A stretch of DNA of 64,000 nucleotides from Rhodopseudomonas faecalis (lineage in GTDB: Bacteria > Pseudomonadota > Alphaproteobacteria > Rhizobiales > Xanthobacteraceae). Positions within the stretch are counted from its first letter, which is position 1, and each line of letters opens with the position of its first letter. Made by a program: the position numbers and the translations under genes. The stretch lies in NCBI RefSeq assembly GCF_003217325.1, contig NZ_QJTI01000011.1, forward strand, positions 1 through 64,000, given 5' to 3'. Below, one piece after another: positions 39,550 to 48,079 of the stretch. The notes below the pieces were generated by a model, which made no database searches, was not told the DNA's origin, and was given only the letters and a program-made list of their open reading frames with translations.

Positions 39550-40475
39550 CGATGGCCAGATCTCGCGACGGATTTTCCGATATGGACTGGGACAAGCTGA
39601 AGGTTTTCCATGCGGCGGCGGAAGCCGGCAGCTTCACCCATGCGGGTGAGCAGCTCGGCCTGTCGCAATCGGCCGTGTCGCGCCAGGTGAGCGCGCTGGA
39701 ACAGGAGCTGTCAGTCTCGCTGTTTCATCGCCACGCCCGCGGCCTGATCCTGACAGAACAGGGCGACCTGTTATTCCGCACCGCGCATGACGTGTTCATG
39801 CAACTGCAGGCGGCGCGCGCCAAGCTGACTGACAGCCGCGAACGGCCGAGTGGCGACCTCAAGGTCACCACCACGCCGGGGCTCGGCATTCATTGGCTGG
39901 TGCCGCGGCTCGGCGAATTCACCACGCTCTATCCGGAAATCCGCATCTCGCTGATTGTCACCGACGAAGAACTCGACCTGTCGATGCGCGAAGCGGACGT
40001 CGCGATCCGCACCCGCAAGCCGACCCAGCCGGACCTGATCCAGCGCAAGCTGTTCTCGATCGGCTTCCACGCTTATTGCTCGCCCGAATACATCAAGCAT
40101 TTCGGCACGCCGCGCACGCTCGAGGAACTCGATCATCACCGATTGATCGTGCTCGGCGACACCCATGTGCCGCCGCATCTGCAGAACCGCAATTGGCTGA
40201 TCGATGCCGGCCGCAACGGCCTTGGCCCGCGCGAGCCCTATTTCAAGGTCAACAACATTTTGGGCGTGATCCGCGCCTGCCAGCAGGGGCTCGGCATCGC
40301 CGCGCTGCCCGACTATCTGGTCGAAGAGAACAACAAGCTGGTGCAGCTGTTCGGCGAATCCGACTCGATCCAGCTCGACACCTACTTCGTCTATCCGGAG
40401 GAACTGAAGTCGGTGGCGCGCGTGCAAGTGTTCCGCGACTTCGTGGTCAGCAAGGCGCAGCGCTGGCCGTCTTGA
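39546..40475 (+). CDS. LysR-family transcriptional regulator
   Basis: 309 residues. An N-terminal winged helix-turn-helix (DWDKLKVFHAAAEAGSFTHAGEQLGLSQSAVSRQVSALEQELSVSLFHR, helix positions ~15-65) precedes a periplasmic-binding-like effector domain (~95-300). The ATGA overlap with trxB is unusual for this class, which is normally divergent from its targets, and suggests it may respond to redox state or regulate genes elsewhere. An alternative start is the ATG at 39582 (MDWDKLKVF). A candidate small RNA follows. Confidence 0.9.
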   Translation: MTMARSRDGFSDMDWDKLKVFHAAAEAGSFTHAGEQLGLSQSAVSRQVSALEQELSVSLFHRHARGLILTEQGDLLFRTAHDVFMQLQAARAKLTDSRERPSGDLKVTTTPGLGIHWLVPRLGEFTTLYPEIRISLIVTDEELDLSMREADVAIRTRKPTQPDLIQRKLFSIGFHAYCSPEYIKHFGTPRTLEELDHHRLIVLGDTHVPPHLQNRNWLIDAGRNGLGPREPYFKVNNILGVIRACQQGLGIAALPDYLVEENNKLVQLFGESDSIQLDTYFVYPEELKSVARVQVFRDFVVSKAQRWPS

Positions 40476-40518
40476 TCGGCTGGCAACGCGCTCTCGATCG
40501 CCAGGCGGATTAATGACT

Positions 40519-40712
40519 ACACATCGCATGACAGACATGCGGTGTGTGCAGTTGCCGCCTACCCATCGCGAAGGTCATACTTACTTCGATACTGGCTCCG
40601 CGCTGCGCATTGTCCCCCTCCTCCAGCGGCGCGGCGGATCAGTTCCCTCTTGGAAGGTGATTGTGTCGGCCTTTAAGGCCTACCTTGACCGGGTTCATCG
40701 AACCCGGTTTTT
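40519..40712 (+). ncRNA. Candidate small RNA with three hairpins and an anti-Shine-Dalgarno loop
   Basis: Hairpin 1 has 12-base arms (40519-40530 and 40536-40547, one G-T pair). Hairpin 2 pairs CCGCGCTGC (40598-40606) with GCGGCGCGG (40626-40634) and exposes a 19-base loop containing CCCCCTCCTCC. Hairpin 3 is a strong terminator (40688-40712). No frame in it looks like a protein. C/U-rich CCUCCUCC loops are the targeting element of several alphaproteobacterial small RNAs. The 5' end is a guess. It may also be a 3' UTR-derived RNA of the LysR-type regulator mRNA. Confidence 0.5.
40688..40712 (+). terminator. Intrinsic terminator of the candidate small RNA
   Basis: ACCGGGTTC pairs perfectly with GAACCCGGT around ATC and runs into five T (40708-40712). 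Confidence 0.88.
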
Positions 40713-40956
40713 CTTTGCGTGCACGTCATCTTTTCGTTGCGTGCACGTGATCGCGCAGCACCAGCATTTGGCTAAGGCCAACGCCGATCCCCCTTGTTGG
40801 GATGATGATCTCTCACGCGACATAGCGACAAGCACGGCGCAGCAAGCACAGCACACCAAGCATAGCAAAACGCGGCCAGCGTCTTGGCGACGCTTGAACC
40901 GCACTCACAGCTCAACTGGTGGCCTGCCGCCCTCAGCAAAGAGCAGCAGCCCCGTT

Positions 40957-40985
40957 ACAAGCAGGCGATCAAGCCGCCTGCTTGT
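40957..40985 (-). terminator. Stem-loop spanning the parA-like stop codon
   Basis: ACAAGCAGGCG (40957-40967) pairs perfectly with CGCCTGCTTGT (40975-40985). The stop codon of the ParA-family gene lies in the loop. No T-tract follows on the minus strand. Confidence 0.45.
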
Positions 40986-41649
40986 GCATGGTGCCGTTGT
41001 TGGTGGCGGCGCCGCGGATCGCCTTGATCGAACGCTCGATCGCGGCGAGCAGCCGGCTGATCTCCGACGCGGCCCGGCCCTCCGATGAATATTCTTTGGC
41101 GCCTTCGCCATGGCCGAGCGCCAGCACCAGATCGGCGCGATTGGTGATCTGCCCAGTCCAGACCGGCGCGCGGAACTTGCCAAGCTCCTCGCGCGCCAGC
41201 GCCACGATCCGGCTTTCGACATCGTCGCGGCGCGCCGGCGCACCGTTGATCACCACCGCATAGGGTTTGCGTGCGGTGCGGCAGCACTGGATGGTCTCCT
41301 GCACCGAGTTGACGTCGAACACGCCGGGACGTGCCGGAATGATCACCATGGTCGCGGCGCGGATCGCGTCTTCGACCACCGGCGAGGTGTTGGGCGGGGT
41401 ATCGATGAACACCCACTGATAGCCTTCGCGCTTGGCAGCGGCGATCAGATCGTTGACCGAGCGCGTCGCGGTCTTGAGCGGCGGCTCGTTGCTGTCGCGC
41501 AGCTTGTGCCACAGCGCCAGCGACCCTTGAGGGTCGGCATCGATCAACAGGCAGGGACGGTTCGGCCTATGAGCCTGTGCGGCCAGATGGGCGGCCAAGG
41601 TGCTCTTTCCAGACCCACCTTTACGCGAAGCAAAGACGATGACATTCAT
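40969..41649 (-). CDS. Orphan ParA-family ATPase
   Basis: 226 residues. The deviant Walker A KGGSGKST (10-17), VFIDTPP and the switch region (PARPGVFDVNSV) place it with ParA/Soj-type ATPases that position cargo on the nucleoid. No parB or cognate cargo gene lies next to it, so it is an orphan, like PpfA- or MipZ-type positioning proteins. The ATG at 41649 follows GGGAGG; a 21-residue extension to 41712 is rejected. The C-terminus (ATNNGTMHKQAA) is short and polar. What it positions is unknown. Confidence 0.85.
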   Translation of the reverse strand: MNVIVFASRKGGSGKSTLAAHLAAQAHRPNRPCLLIDADPQGSLALWHKLRDSNEPPLKTATRSVNDLIAAAKREGYQWVFIDTPPNTSPVVEDAIRAATMVIIPARPGVFDVNSVQETIQCCRTARKPYAVVINGAPARRDDVESRIVALAREELGKFRAPVWTGQITNRADLVLALGHGEGAKEYSSEGRAASEISRLLAAIERSIKAIRGAATNNGTMHKQAA

Positions 41650-41740
41650 CCGACGGCCTCCCAAGGCTACTTGGCAGAAGGTTGAATCACACGCTTGATT
41701 CGCGAAAGACAAATTTTGCTGCTTGATAGCAGCGTTGCCG

Positions 41741-42139
41741 TTATTTGATCGACAGCAGTTCTGATTTTTGCGTCACACGATGAATGCGGTGCGTGCGCGG
41801 GGCGCGATGCAGATCATGATCGCGATGCCGTTCATGATCATGACGATGCTGCCAGCGCGCCATTCTGCGCTCGGCCCATGAGAGTCCACGGATCACCGGG
41901 CGGCGCAGCACTGCGACATCCTGCGCGATCAGGATCATGCCGAGCGGCAGCATCCACAGCCCGAGTATCGGCAAGAAACTGAACACACCGCCCACGATCA
42001 GTGCGATAGCCAGCGGAAATCGCAGCCATCGTGATGACGGACGACGTAGCCAGCCGACCAAACGTGCTGGCCTCGGTAACAATCTGTGCTGCAACTGCGC
42101 CAGATGGCGATCAAGGTCCGCCTTGCTCGGATGCGACAC
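41741..42139 (-). CDS. Small membrane protein with basic/His-rich tail
   Basis: 132 residues from a GTG with GGGAGGAAACGA upstream. A basic N-terminal stretch leads into one long or two short membrane helices (~40-75, FPLAIALIVGGVFSFLPILGLWMLPLGMILIAQDV). The tail is rich in Arg and His (RWQHRHDHERHRDHDLHRAPRTHRIHR), and could bind metal or nucleic acid. It is unrelated in sequence to the neighbouring ParA. Function unknown. Confidence 0.65.
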   Translation of the reverse strand: MSHPSKADLDRHLAQLQHRLLPRPARLVGWLRRPSSRWLRFPLAIALIVGGVFSFLPILGLWMLPLGMILIAQDVAVLRRPVIRGLSWAERRMARWQHRHDHERHRDHDLHRAPRTHRIHRVTQKSELLSIK

Positions 42140-42387
42140 TCGTTTCCTCCCGACAACATTGTATCGGGAAGCAAAGCGGCAAGGCCTTGGATGTTCCTGA
42201 GCGCGCCGTGATCAGGTGTGGCAACTTCGTGGTCTAGAACTGCAATAGCGAGCACCACTGGTTACGGTGCAACGCATGATACCAGCGGTCATTGCATCCA
42301 ATCGATCGCCGCGGGTGGGCCTTCAACGTCGATGCCCGCGAGGCGCGGACATGATCTCCATTGATGCCGAAGGATGTGGCGCGCGCT

Positions 42388-42795
42388 TTACGATCCCGTG
42401 GAGCCGGTCGATCCATTGGTGCGCGGCTTGGTTTGCGACTTGGTTTGCGACTTGGCTTGCGACTTGGCTTGCGACTTGGCTTGCGACTTGGCCTGCGATT
42501 TGGCCTTCGACTTATCCTGCGACTTGGCTTGACGCGGCGGCTTGTTGGCGAAGGCGGCGCGCGGCGGCGGCTGGAAATACACCGCGCAGCGCTGCGACAG
42601 CTGCGTCTTGTTGCGGATCATGCAGGCGGTGATCTGGTCGACGTTGGGAACGAAACTGCCGCACAGCCGCATCGCGTCGTCGGTGCAGGCTTCCTGCTGC
42701 TCGGGAGTGTAGGCCGCGGCGCGATCAGAGCCGACCGCCAACAAGACCACCGCCGTCATCAGACCGAACTTCGCGGCATTCGCTCGCCTTCCCAT
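42388..42795 (-). CDS. Secreted Cys-containing protein with KSQA repeat tail
   Basis: 135 residues. A signal peptide ends near SDRAAA. The mature domain (~29-80: YTPEQQEACTDDAMRLCGSFVPNVDQITACMIRNKTQLSQRC) has four cysteines in a helical C..C..C..C arrangement. The last ~45 residues are a chain of KSQA/KSQT units encoded by 12-bp tandem repeats, highly basic and probably flexible. The ATG at 42795 has a G-rich ribosome binding site; the longer frame to 43005 is rejected. Similar small proteins occur in Bradyrhizobium. Function unknown. Confidence 0.62.
   Translation of the reverse strand: MGRRANAAKFGLMTAVVLLAVGSDRAAAYTPEQQEACTDDAMRLCGSFVPNVDQITACMIRNKTQLSQRCAVYFQPPPRAAFANKPPRQAKSQDKSKAKSQAKSQAKSQAKSQAKSQTKSQTKPRTNGSTGSTGS
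42427..42534 (-). repeat. Nine 12-bp tandem repeats inside a coding region
   Basis: Units follow CTTGGCTTGCGA on the plus strand, the central ones identical and the outer ones with one to three changes. On the minus strand they encode KSQA/KSQT/KSKA units at the C-terminus of the secreted protein. Whole units could be gained or lost without frameshift. Confidence 0.85.
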
Positions 42796-43162
42796 GGCCG
42801 TCCCCCAAATGCGCTTGCGCGCGTTGCTGTTTGCTTTCACCCCATGCGGCCTGGCCGGCCGACCTTTGCTCTGCGTCCCGGCGCGCGCCGTGGCGGCGTG
42901 CCGGGATAGTGTTGGGCGACGGACGCTGCGCCATGCGCCCCGCTTGGCCGCAGCCAACCAGGAGGCAGGACCGCACATCGGCAGCCCCGCGGCGCAACAC
43001 CCCATGCGATGAACCTAAAGCCCACCCATCCATGACAACGTGATCCGCAGCCGTCCACTGCAGATGCCAACAGGTTGCGCCGAACCCAGCCGATGCGCAA
43101 GCCGACGCTGAACGGATTCCACCGCGCGCTGCCGGCCGCCGAGCCGGCTTGCGCGGGTCAGA
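42796..43162. other. Intergenic region
   Basis: 367 bases between the HerA-like gene's end and the secreted-protein gene. I see no gene; short frames on both strands are GC-rich shadows. Confidence 0.5.
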
Positions 43163-44686
43163 TCATGCAGGCACGTCGCTGCATTCCTCGACCGGCGCCT
43201 CGTCGGCGTCCGGATCGCCGGGCGCGGTCGCCCAGGCCAGTTCCACCAGCGTCACGATCCGCCGGCCGGCGCCGTCGAGCTGGCACACGATCAGGCCCTG
43301 TTCCTCGATATAGGTCAGCAGTCGCCGCGCGCGGCGCAGCGAGCGCGAGCCATAGGCGCGGGCCAGCGTGGCATCGCTCGGGCACGGCCAGCCCTCCTTG
43401 GCGGCGCGAGCGATCATCAGGAACAGGCCCTGCATGTCCTCGGGCAGAATCGAGGCGCGCAGCATCACGTCCTGCCATTCGTCATTGTCGGCCATGTCGG
43501 CCGAACCCAGCCCGGCGCGCGCCCGGGTCAGCATGCGCCGGAACTCGGTGAGGTCGGGCACCGCGGCGGCCAGCCCCTCGATCCGGCACCGCACCCCAAA
43601 CTCCTGATACAGCACGCCGATCGCCTGAAAGCCGGCGTCGGGCTGCGCCATCACCGCCGCCAAAATCTTGTCCATCCGCTCGCGCCGCTCGGCAATCTGT
43701 TCAGCGCTGAGCTGCGGCTGTTCAGGGGCCTCGGCCGCCGGCTCCAGCGCCGCGGCCGCGGATTTCGCCGCCATCAACTGGCCGAGCAGGTCTGGCGCCA
43801 CGGTGCGGCGCGGCGCACGAACCGGCTCAGGCGGCGGCGCCGCCAGCACCACGGCGCGGGCGTCTTCCAACGTGGCTTCCGGCAGCGGCATCAGCCGCGG
43901 CGTGGCATTGCGCGGCTTGGTCTCGGTCGGGCCGATCCGCAGCGCAAGCGGGCGGCGCGACAGCGCCGGCCCGAGCGCGATGAACTGGCCGCGTTCCAGA
44001 TCGCGGAACGCGTCGGCCTGCCGGCGCTCCATGCCAAGCAGATCGGCGGCGCGCGCCATGTCGATGTCGAGAAAGGTGCGGCCCATCAGAAAATTGGAGG
44101 CCTCGGCGGCGACGTTCTTGGCGAGCTTGGCGAGCCGCTGCGTCGCCACGATGCCGGCCAGGCCGCGTTTGCGGCCGCGGCACATCAGATTGGTCATGGC
44201 GCTCAGCGACAGCTTGCGCGCTTCGTCCGACACTTCGCCCGCCACCGCCGGCGCGAACAATTGCGCTTCATCGACCACCACCAGCATCGGGTACCAATGG
44301 TCTCGGGCGACGTCGAACAGCCCGCCCAGAAAGGCGGCGGCGCGCCGCATCTGGTTCTCGGCGTCCAGCCCTTCGAGATTGAGCACCGTCGACACCCGGT
44401 GAATGCGGGCGCGCTCGCCGGCGACCTGCAGGCCGCGCTCGGTATGGTCCTCGGCGTCGATCACCAGATGGCCGAACCGCTCGGCGAGCGTCACGAAGTC
44501 GCCTTCCGGATCGATGATGGCCTGCTGCACCCAGGGGGCGCTCTGTTCCAGCAACCGGCGCAGCAGATGGGATTTGCCGGAGCCTGAATTGCCTTGCACC
44601 AGAAGCCGGGTTGCCAGCAGTTCCTCAAGATCCAGCGTCGCCGCAGCGCCTGCTGTCGTCTGTCCCATCTCGATGGCAACGGTCAT
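43163..44686 (-). CDS. HerA-like / DUF87 P-loop ATPase
   Basis: 507 residues. Walker A GNSGSGKSH (32-40), Walker B LVVVDEAQLF (D139-E140), a sensor region (GIVATQRLAKLAKNV) and an arginine-finger segment identify the HerA/FtsK superfamily, DUF87-type. The central ~280-330 region is Ala/Pro-rich and the C-terminal ~170 residues look like winged-helix modules (QAIGVLYQEFG, CPSDATLARAYGSRSLRRARRLLTYIEEQGLIV). HerA proteins pump DNA, often with the nuclease NurA or in defence systems; no NurA is adjacent. It lies about 300 bases left of the island boundary, outside the element. Confidence 0.8.
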   Translation of the reverse strand: MTVAIEMGQTTAGAAATLDLEELLATRLLVQGNSGSGKSHLLRRLLEQSAPWVQQAIIDPEGDFVTLAERFGHLVIDAEDHTERGLQVAGERARIHRVSTVLNLEGLDAENQMRRAAAFLGGLFDVARDHWYPMLVVVDEAQLFAPAVAGEVSDEARKLSLSAMTNLMCRGRKRGLAGIVATQRLAKLAKNVAAEASNFLMGRTFLDIDMARAADLLGMERRQADAFRDLERGQFIALGPALSRRPLALRIGPTETKPRNATPRLMPLPEATLEDARAVVLAAPPPEPVRAPRRTVAPDLLGQLMAAKSAAAALEPAAEAPEQPQLSAEQIAERRERMDKILAAVMAQPDAGFQAIGVLYQEFGVRCRIEGLAAAVPDLTEFRRMLTRARAGLGSADMADNDEWQDVMLRASILPEDMQGLFLMIARAAKEGWPCPSDATLARAYGSRSLRRARRLLTYIEEQGLIVCQLDGAGRRIVTLVELAWATAPGDPDADEAPVEECSDVPA

Positions 44687-44984
44687 CTGCTCTCAAAATC
44701 TCCTTGTGGGATGCGGGCTTATCAACCCGGCCGCAGTGCGTCGAGCACCCGCGGCGCACGTTGCTGTGTGCGGCGCGGGGGTACGGTGATGTTGCTGTGC
44801 ACGAGTGCTGCGCCGCGGCCGCGAGCCCTGTTGGCATCAAGGGCTGTTCGCGCCGGCGCGCTGCATCAAGCGCCGAGTCGGCCCAAAACCGCAACGCATG
44901 TCCGCGCATCGCTGACGCGAGCGAGGGCATCGTCTTGGCGGGTGGCGGAATGAAGGCGGTGAGGTGAAGAGGGTGGAATGAGGG

Positions 44985-45039
44985 TGGTACAGTTGGGTGG
45001 GTTCGAACCACCGACCTCCTGTTCCACAGACAGGCGCTC
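44985..45039 (-). repeat. attL: 55-bp direct repeat of the tRNA-His 3' part
   Basis: Identical over 55 bases to 60115-60169. It contains the T arm, variable loop and anticodon arm of tRNA-His but not its 5' part. The next bases (45040-45060) only loosely resemble a D arm, so this copy is not a functional tRNA. Confidence 0.92.
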
Positions 45040-45159
45040 CACCAAATCAGGCACTATCAGAAGCACTCAGCAAAAGAACAAAATCGTCTTTTTTCAGATA
45101 CTTATTTTAGTTCCGCGCCTCTTAACGCCTCATTGCACATCACCACCAGTCAACATATA

Positions 45160-45190
45160 GGTGGGACTTGAAGTGGGACTTTGAGAAGGT
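45160..45190 (+). repeat. Integrase arm-site candidate, left
   Basis: GGTGGGACTTGAAGTGGGAC followed by TTTGAGAAGG resembles 60015-60045 near the right end in the same orientation. Paired GTGGGAC units inside both ends are what arm-type sites of tyrosine recombinases or excisionase sites look like. The unit overlaps the integrase ribosome binding site. Confidence 0.45.
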
Positions 45191-45198
45191 GCAAGATA

Positions 45199-46533
45199 AT
45201 GAGAAAGCCGCTGTCGGCGGTTGCGATTACCGGCGCGAAGCCGAAGCCGAAGCGCTATGCCATCACAGACGTGGGGCATCCAGGACTGAGGTTGCTAGTT
45301 TATCCGAGCGGCGAGAAGTCGTTCGCATTCCGCTACAAACGGCCCGACACTGGCCGGGACGTGACCTTGACACTCGGCCCCGCCGCCGGACCGGGCGCGA
45401 TTACCCTGAGCCAAGCGCGCGATTTGGCAAGCGACGCGCGCCGAAAACGTGCCACCGGCGACGATCCAGCTGCGACGCGTCGGGCTGAGCGCGCAGCAAA
45501 AATGGCGCAGATCGAAGCCGAAGAAAAAGAGGCGCGCCGCCGAGACAATGTGGTTGCACTAGTCCTAGATCGCTACTACCGCGATAAAGTGAATGGCATG
45601 AAATCCGCCGGGGAATTGAAGCGCCTCTTGTCTAAGGAGCTTGGTGTTTGGTCGAAACGGCGCGTTGACGACATTTCGCGCGCAGACGCGATCAGGCTGA
45701 TCGACGCCATAAAGGATCGAGGAACACCGGTGCTGGCGAATCGGACCCGCGCCGCAGCCCGGACGTTTTTCGGATGGTGCATCGATAAAGCGCTTATTGA
45801 AGAGAACCCGTTTGAGCGCACGAAGCCGGTTGCTACGGAAACGCCGCGCGACCGGACCCTCTCTGATCCGGAACTCCGGGTTTTACTGCTTGCAATTGAC
45901 CGGATGGATTGGCCGTGGCGGCCGTTCTTCCGGCTTCTGCTCATCCTCGGGCAGCGCCGAGATGAAGTTGCCGGGATGAACTGGGAGGAGCTCGACCTAG
46001 CCAGTACTAACCCTGTGTGGGTGCTGCCTGCGACGCGATCGAAAAACGGCAGGGAACACGCCATCCCCCTCCCCCCGCAAGCTGTAGCCATCCTGTCCAG
46101 CATCGATCGCGTTCATGTGCTCGACTCAAAGACTGGAAAGCTTTTCGAGTCCCCCTTCGTTTTCACGACCACAGGCAAAACGCCAATCTCAGGTTTTTCC
46201 AACGCGAAGGAGCGGTTGGACGCAGATATGCGCAAAATTGCCTGCGAAGAAGCGGAGAAGTTGGGCATCCGACCGCTAGTTATCGCACCGTGGCGCCTCC
46301 ACGATTTCCGCCGCTCAATAGCATCAGGAATGGCTGAACTTGGGGTCAGCGTGTCTGTTGCAGAAAAGGTGATGAACCATGTGTCAGGCACATTCGCCGG
46401 CATTGTTGGTGTCTACCAGCGGCATGATTTCTTTGCGGAGAAGCGCCACGCCCTGAACTTGTGGGCAGACCACCTTTCGGGCTTAACCGCCCCAAGGCAA
46501 TCGAATGTCGTTCAGTTCAAGACTGAGGCGTGA
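45199..46533 (+). CDS. Tyrosine-recombinase integrase (P4/DUF4102 type)
   Basis: 444 residues. The N-terminal domain (RYAITDVGHPGLRLLVYPSGEKSFAFRYKRPDTGR) is the DUF4102 arm-binding domain of P4-like integrases; a core-binding domain follows (~100-190). The catalytic domain has the first arginine in LILGQRRDEV, HDFRRS (His and second Arg) and the nucleophile tyrosine in VYQRHDFF. It lies just inside attL and should catalyse insertion into tRNA-His. The ATG at 45199 follows GAGAAGG. Its stop overlaps the next gene's GTG by four bases. Confidence 0.92.
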   Translation: MRKPLSAVAITGAKPKPKRYAITDVGHPGLRLLVYPSGEKSFAFRYKRPDTGRDVTLTLGPAAGPGAITLSQARDLASDARRKRATGDDPAATRRAERAAKMAQIEAEEKEARRRDNVVALVLDRYYRDKVNGMKSAGELKRLLSKELGVWSKRRVDDISRADAIRLIDAIKDRGTPVLANRTRAAARTFFGWCIDKALIEENPFERTKPVATETPRDRTLSDPELRVLLLAIDRMDWPWRPFFRLLLILGQRRDEVAGMNWEELDLASTNPVWVLPATRSKNGREHAIPLPPQAVAILSSIDRVHVLDSKTGKLFESPFVFTTTGKTPISGFSNAKERLDADMRKIACEEAEKLGIRPLVIAPWRLHDFRRSIASGMAELGVSVSVAEKVMNHVSGTFAGIVGVYQRHDFFAEKRHALNLWADHLSGLTAPRQSNVVQFKTEA

Positions 46534-47015
46534 AAGTGAGCAAACTCCCTTCAGCACAAGAAATCGCACGCGGTGAAATCGCAGTTATGGTGGAAATCTT
46601 CGAGCGCGAAGGCGATGTTTCGGCGGCGTGGCGCGCATTCTCACTTGCGCGGAAGTACGGATGTGAGCTTCCCGAATCCATCAATTCCGAAATCGATCGC
46701 TTTGCAGAGGCAGTTGGGGCTATTGCCGAACGAGCGCACCAGGGCGACCATAAAGCGACGATCGACAACGAGACGGTCGGGAAAATTTGGAAAAATCACA
46801 AGAACCGAGATTCCGGTGGTGCGGCCTTTAGGGCGCGGCGGGACTATGACATCGCGGTTGCGGTGGAACGGCTGAGACGCGCCGGCTCTTCGGCGTCTCA
46901 CGCCGTTACCATCATCTGCAAACGGCATGGCGTCAGCAAAACCACCGTGCAAGATGCCATGAAGCTGCACGCCGATATTCGCTACATGGGGACCGACGAA
47001 CTGGACGCCCTGTAG
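46530..47015 (+). CDS. Hypothetical protein with C-terminal HTH-like region
   Basis: 161 residues, soluble. The N-terminal half is helical (EIAVMVEIFEREGDVSAAWRAFSLARKYG). The C-terminal segment (AVAVERLRRAGSSASHAVTIICKRHGVSKTTVQDAMKLH) looks like a helix-turn-helix with the turn at KRHGVSKTTV. GTGA overlap with the integrase gene means co-expression, which suggests a role in recombination control or in regulating the element. I do not recognise the family. Confidence 0.65.
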   Translation: MKVSKLPSAQEIARGEIAVMVEIFEREGDVSAAWRAFSLARKYGCELPESINSEIDRFAEAVGAIAERAHQGDHKATIDNETVGKIWKNHKNRDSGGAAFRARRDYDIAVAVERLRRAGSSASHAVTIICKRHGVSKTTVQDAMKLHADIRYMGTDELDAL

Positions 47016-47136
47016 GCGATCCAAGCGACGGACAGCGACGGATGGTTTCCGGCGAAGTGGGGGACTTAAATGGGCTGATGCCCTCCGCCATCCACGCTAG
47101 TTTTGATGCGTCACCAAGCATCAAGGAGCTGTTACC

Positions 47137-47361
47137 GTGGCGCGTTACGCAAAGGCAAACACCCTTCTCACGTATCTCGACATCAGCCGATCCACATTGG
47201 ACCGCAGGGTTCTCAACGACCCGACCTTTCCCCGGCCGATCTACGTCGGACGCATGCGCCGGTTCGATTTGGATGAGATCGATGCATGGTTGGCGTCGCA
47301 ACCGACGACCTCTCCAGCCGCCAACGACAACACGCGGAAGGCCGACTATGCCGCCGCTTGA
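47137..47361 (+). CDS. AlpA/excisionase-like DNA-binding protein
   Basis: 74 residues from GTG with AAGGAG 8 bases upstream. The pattern LLTYLDISRSTLDRRVLNDPTFPRPIYVGRMRRFDLDEIDAWLAS is the AlpA/MerR-like winged-helix of phage regulators and excisionases. In P4-like elements AlpA activates integrase or drives excision. It lies 600 bases after the integrase gene. Confidence 0.82.
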   Translation: MARYAKANTLLTYLDISRSTLDRRVLNDPTFPRPIYVGRMRRFDLDEIDAWLASQPTTSPAANDNTRKADYAAA

Positions 47362-47506
47362 GATTGCCACCGAAGCCGATCACGCCGCAGCCCTCGCTGC
47401 CGCTCTTGAGAGTGCCGACGAAACGACGCTCGACCCGACCGACTGTCGGTTGGCCGCCAATACCCTTCGCCATTACGCGGCGCTTCTGGACAACGTAACG
47501 CCCTGA
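47348..47506 (+). CDS. Small hypothetical protein
   Basis: 52 residues, acidic and Ala-rich (MPPLEIATEADHAAALAAALESADET). It overlaps the 3' end of the AlpA-like gene by 14 bases and has GGAAGG upstream, which supports translation. No family recognised. Confidence 0.4.
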   Translation: MPPLEIATEADHAAALAAALESADETTLDPTDCRLAANTLRHYAALLDNVTP

Positions 47507-47863
47507 TCCAGCGCCGCCACGGCGCTGCCCCCCCGGAAGCCCCGAGGCCAAGCTAGCGCAGATGCGTCAGAGAAGGCACGGGCAATCCTGCGGCGGGATG
47601 GAAGATGTGCGGCAGTTCCCTGTCGCGCAGGCCAATTTCAACGACCGTTGGGCCATCCTTCAACTAGCCGCCGAAGGGTTCGGCATCTCTGATCCCGCCG
47701 TTGCTAGCCTCTCCGGTCTGTTCGCTGTGAGGCCGGTTTGGCTGTACATGCGGAGGCGGCGGCGTAGGTGGCGAGGTAACGGGAGATTCAAATGACCTGT
47801 TTGAAGGTCTCTGTATCTCTCAATCTGCCTCAACGACAACCGAGCGCAACCGACGAGCCTTAA
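47507..47863 (+). other. Gap between small island genes
   Basis: 357 bases. A possible 65-residue frame at 47598-47795 (MEDVRQFPVAQANFNDRWAILQLAAE..., Arg-rich end) lacks a good ribosome binding site, and I list it here only as a doubtful candidate. Nothing else seen. Confidence 0.35.
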
Positions 47864-48064
47864 ATGCACATACTTGAGGACGAACTGCTCGACGAGGACT
47901 TCATTGCCGCCGTCACGCGGCGGAGCAAAAGCACGTTGGCCGATTGGCGACGTAAGGGCACTGGACCCGCGTTTGTACGGATTGGGCGAACGCCCCGCTA
48001 TCCCCGCGAAGATTTCAGCCGGTGGCTACAAGCCAACCGAGTGGACCCGACCGCGAGAGCGTGA
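47864..48064 (+). CDS. Second AlpA-like helix-turn-helix protein
   Basis: 66 residues. EDFIAAVTRRSKSTLADWRRKGTGPAFVRIGRTPRYPREDFSRWLQ has the classic AlpA/excisionase layout: helix-turn-helix, a small wing around a Pro, and the terminal W. It is different in sequence from the AlpA-like protein at 47137, so the element carries two regulators of this type, perhaps one for excision and one for replication genes. Confidence 0.78.
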   Translation: MHILEDELLDEDFIAAVTRRSKSTLADWRRKGTGPAFVRIGRTPRYPREDFSRWLQANRVDPTARA

Positions 48065-48079
48065 CCAAAAAAGGAAAGA

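Noticed and set aside
45040-45060. A second tRNA-His at attL
   Set aside because: Only the 3' 55 bases match; the 5' acceptor and D arm are missing, so it is an attachment-site remnant.
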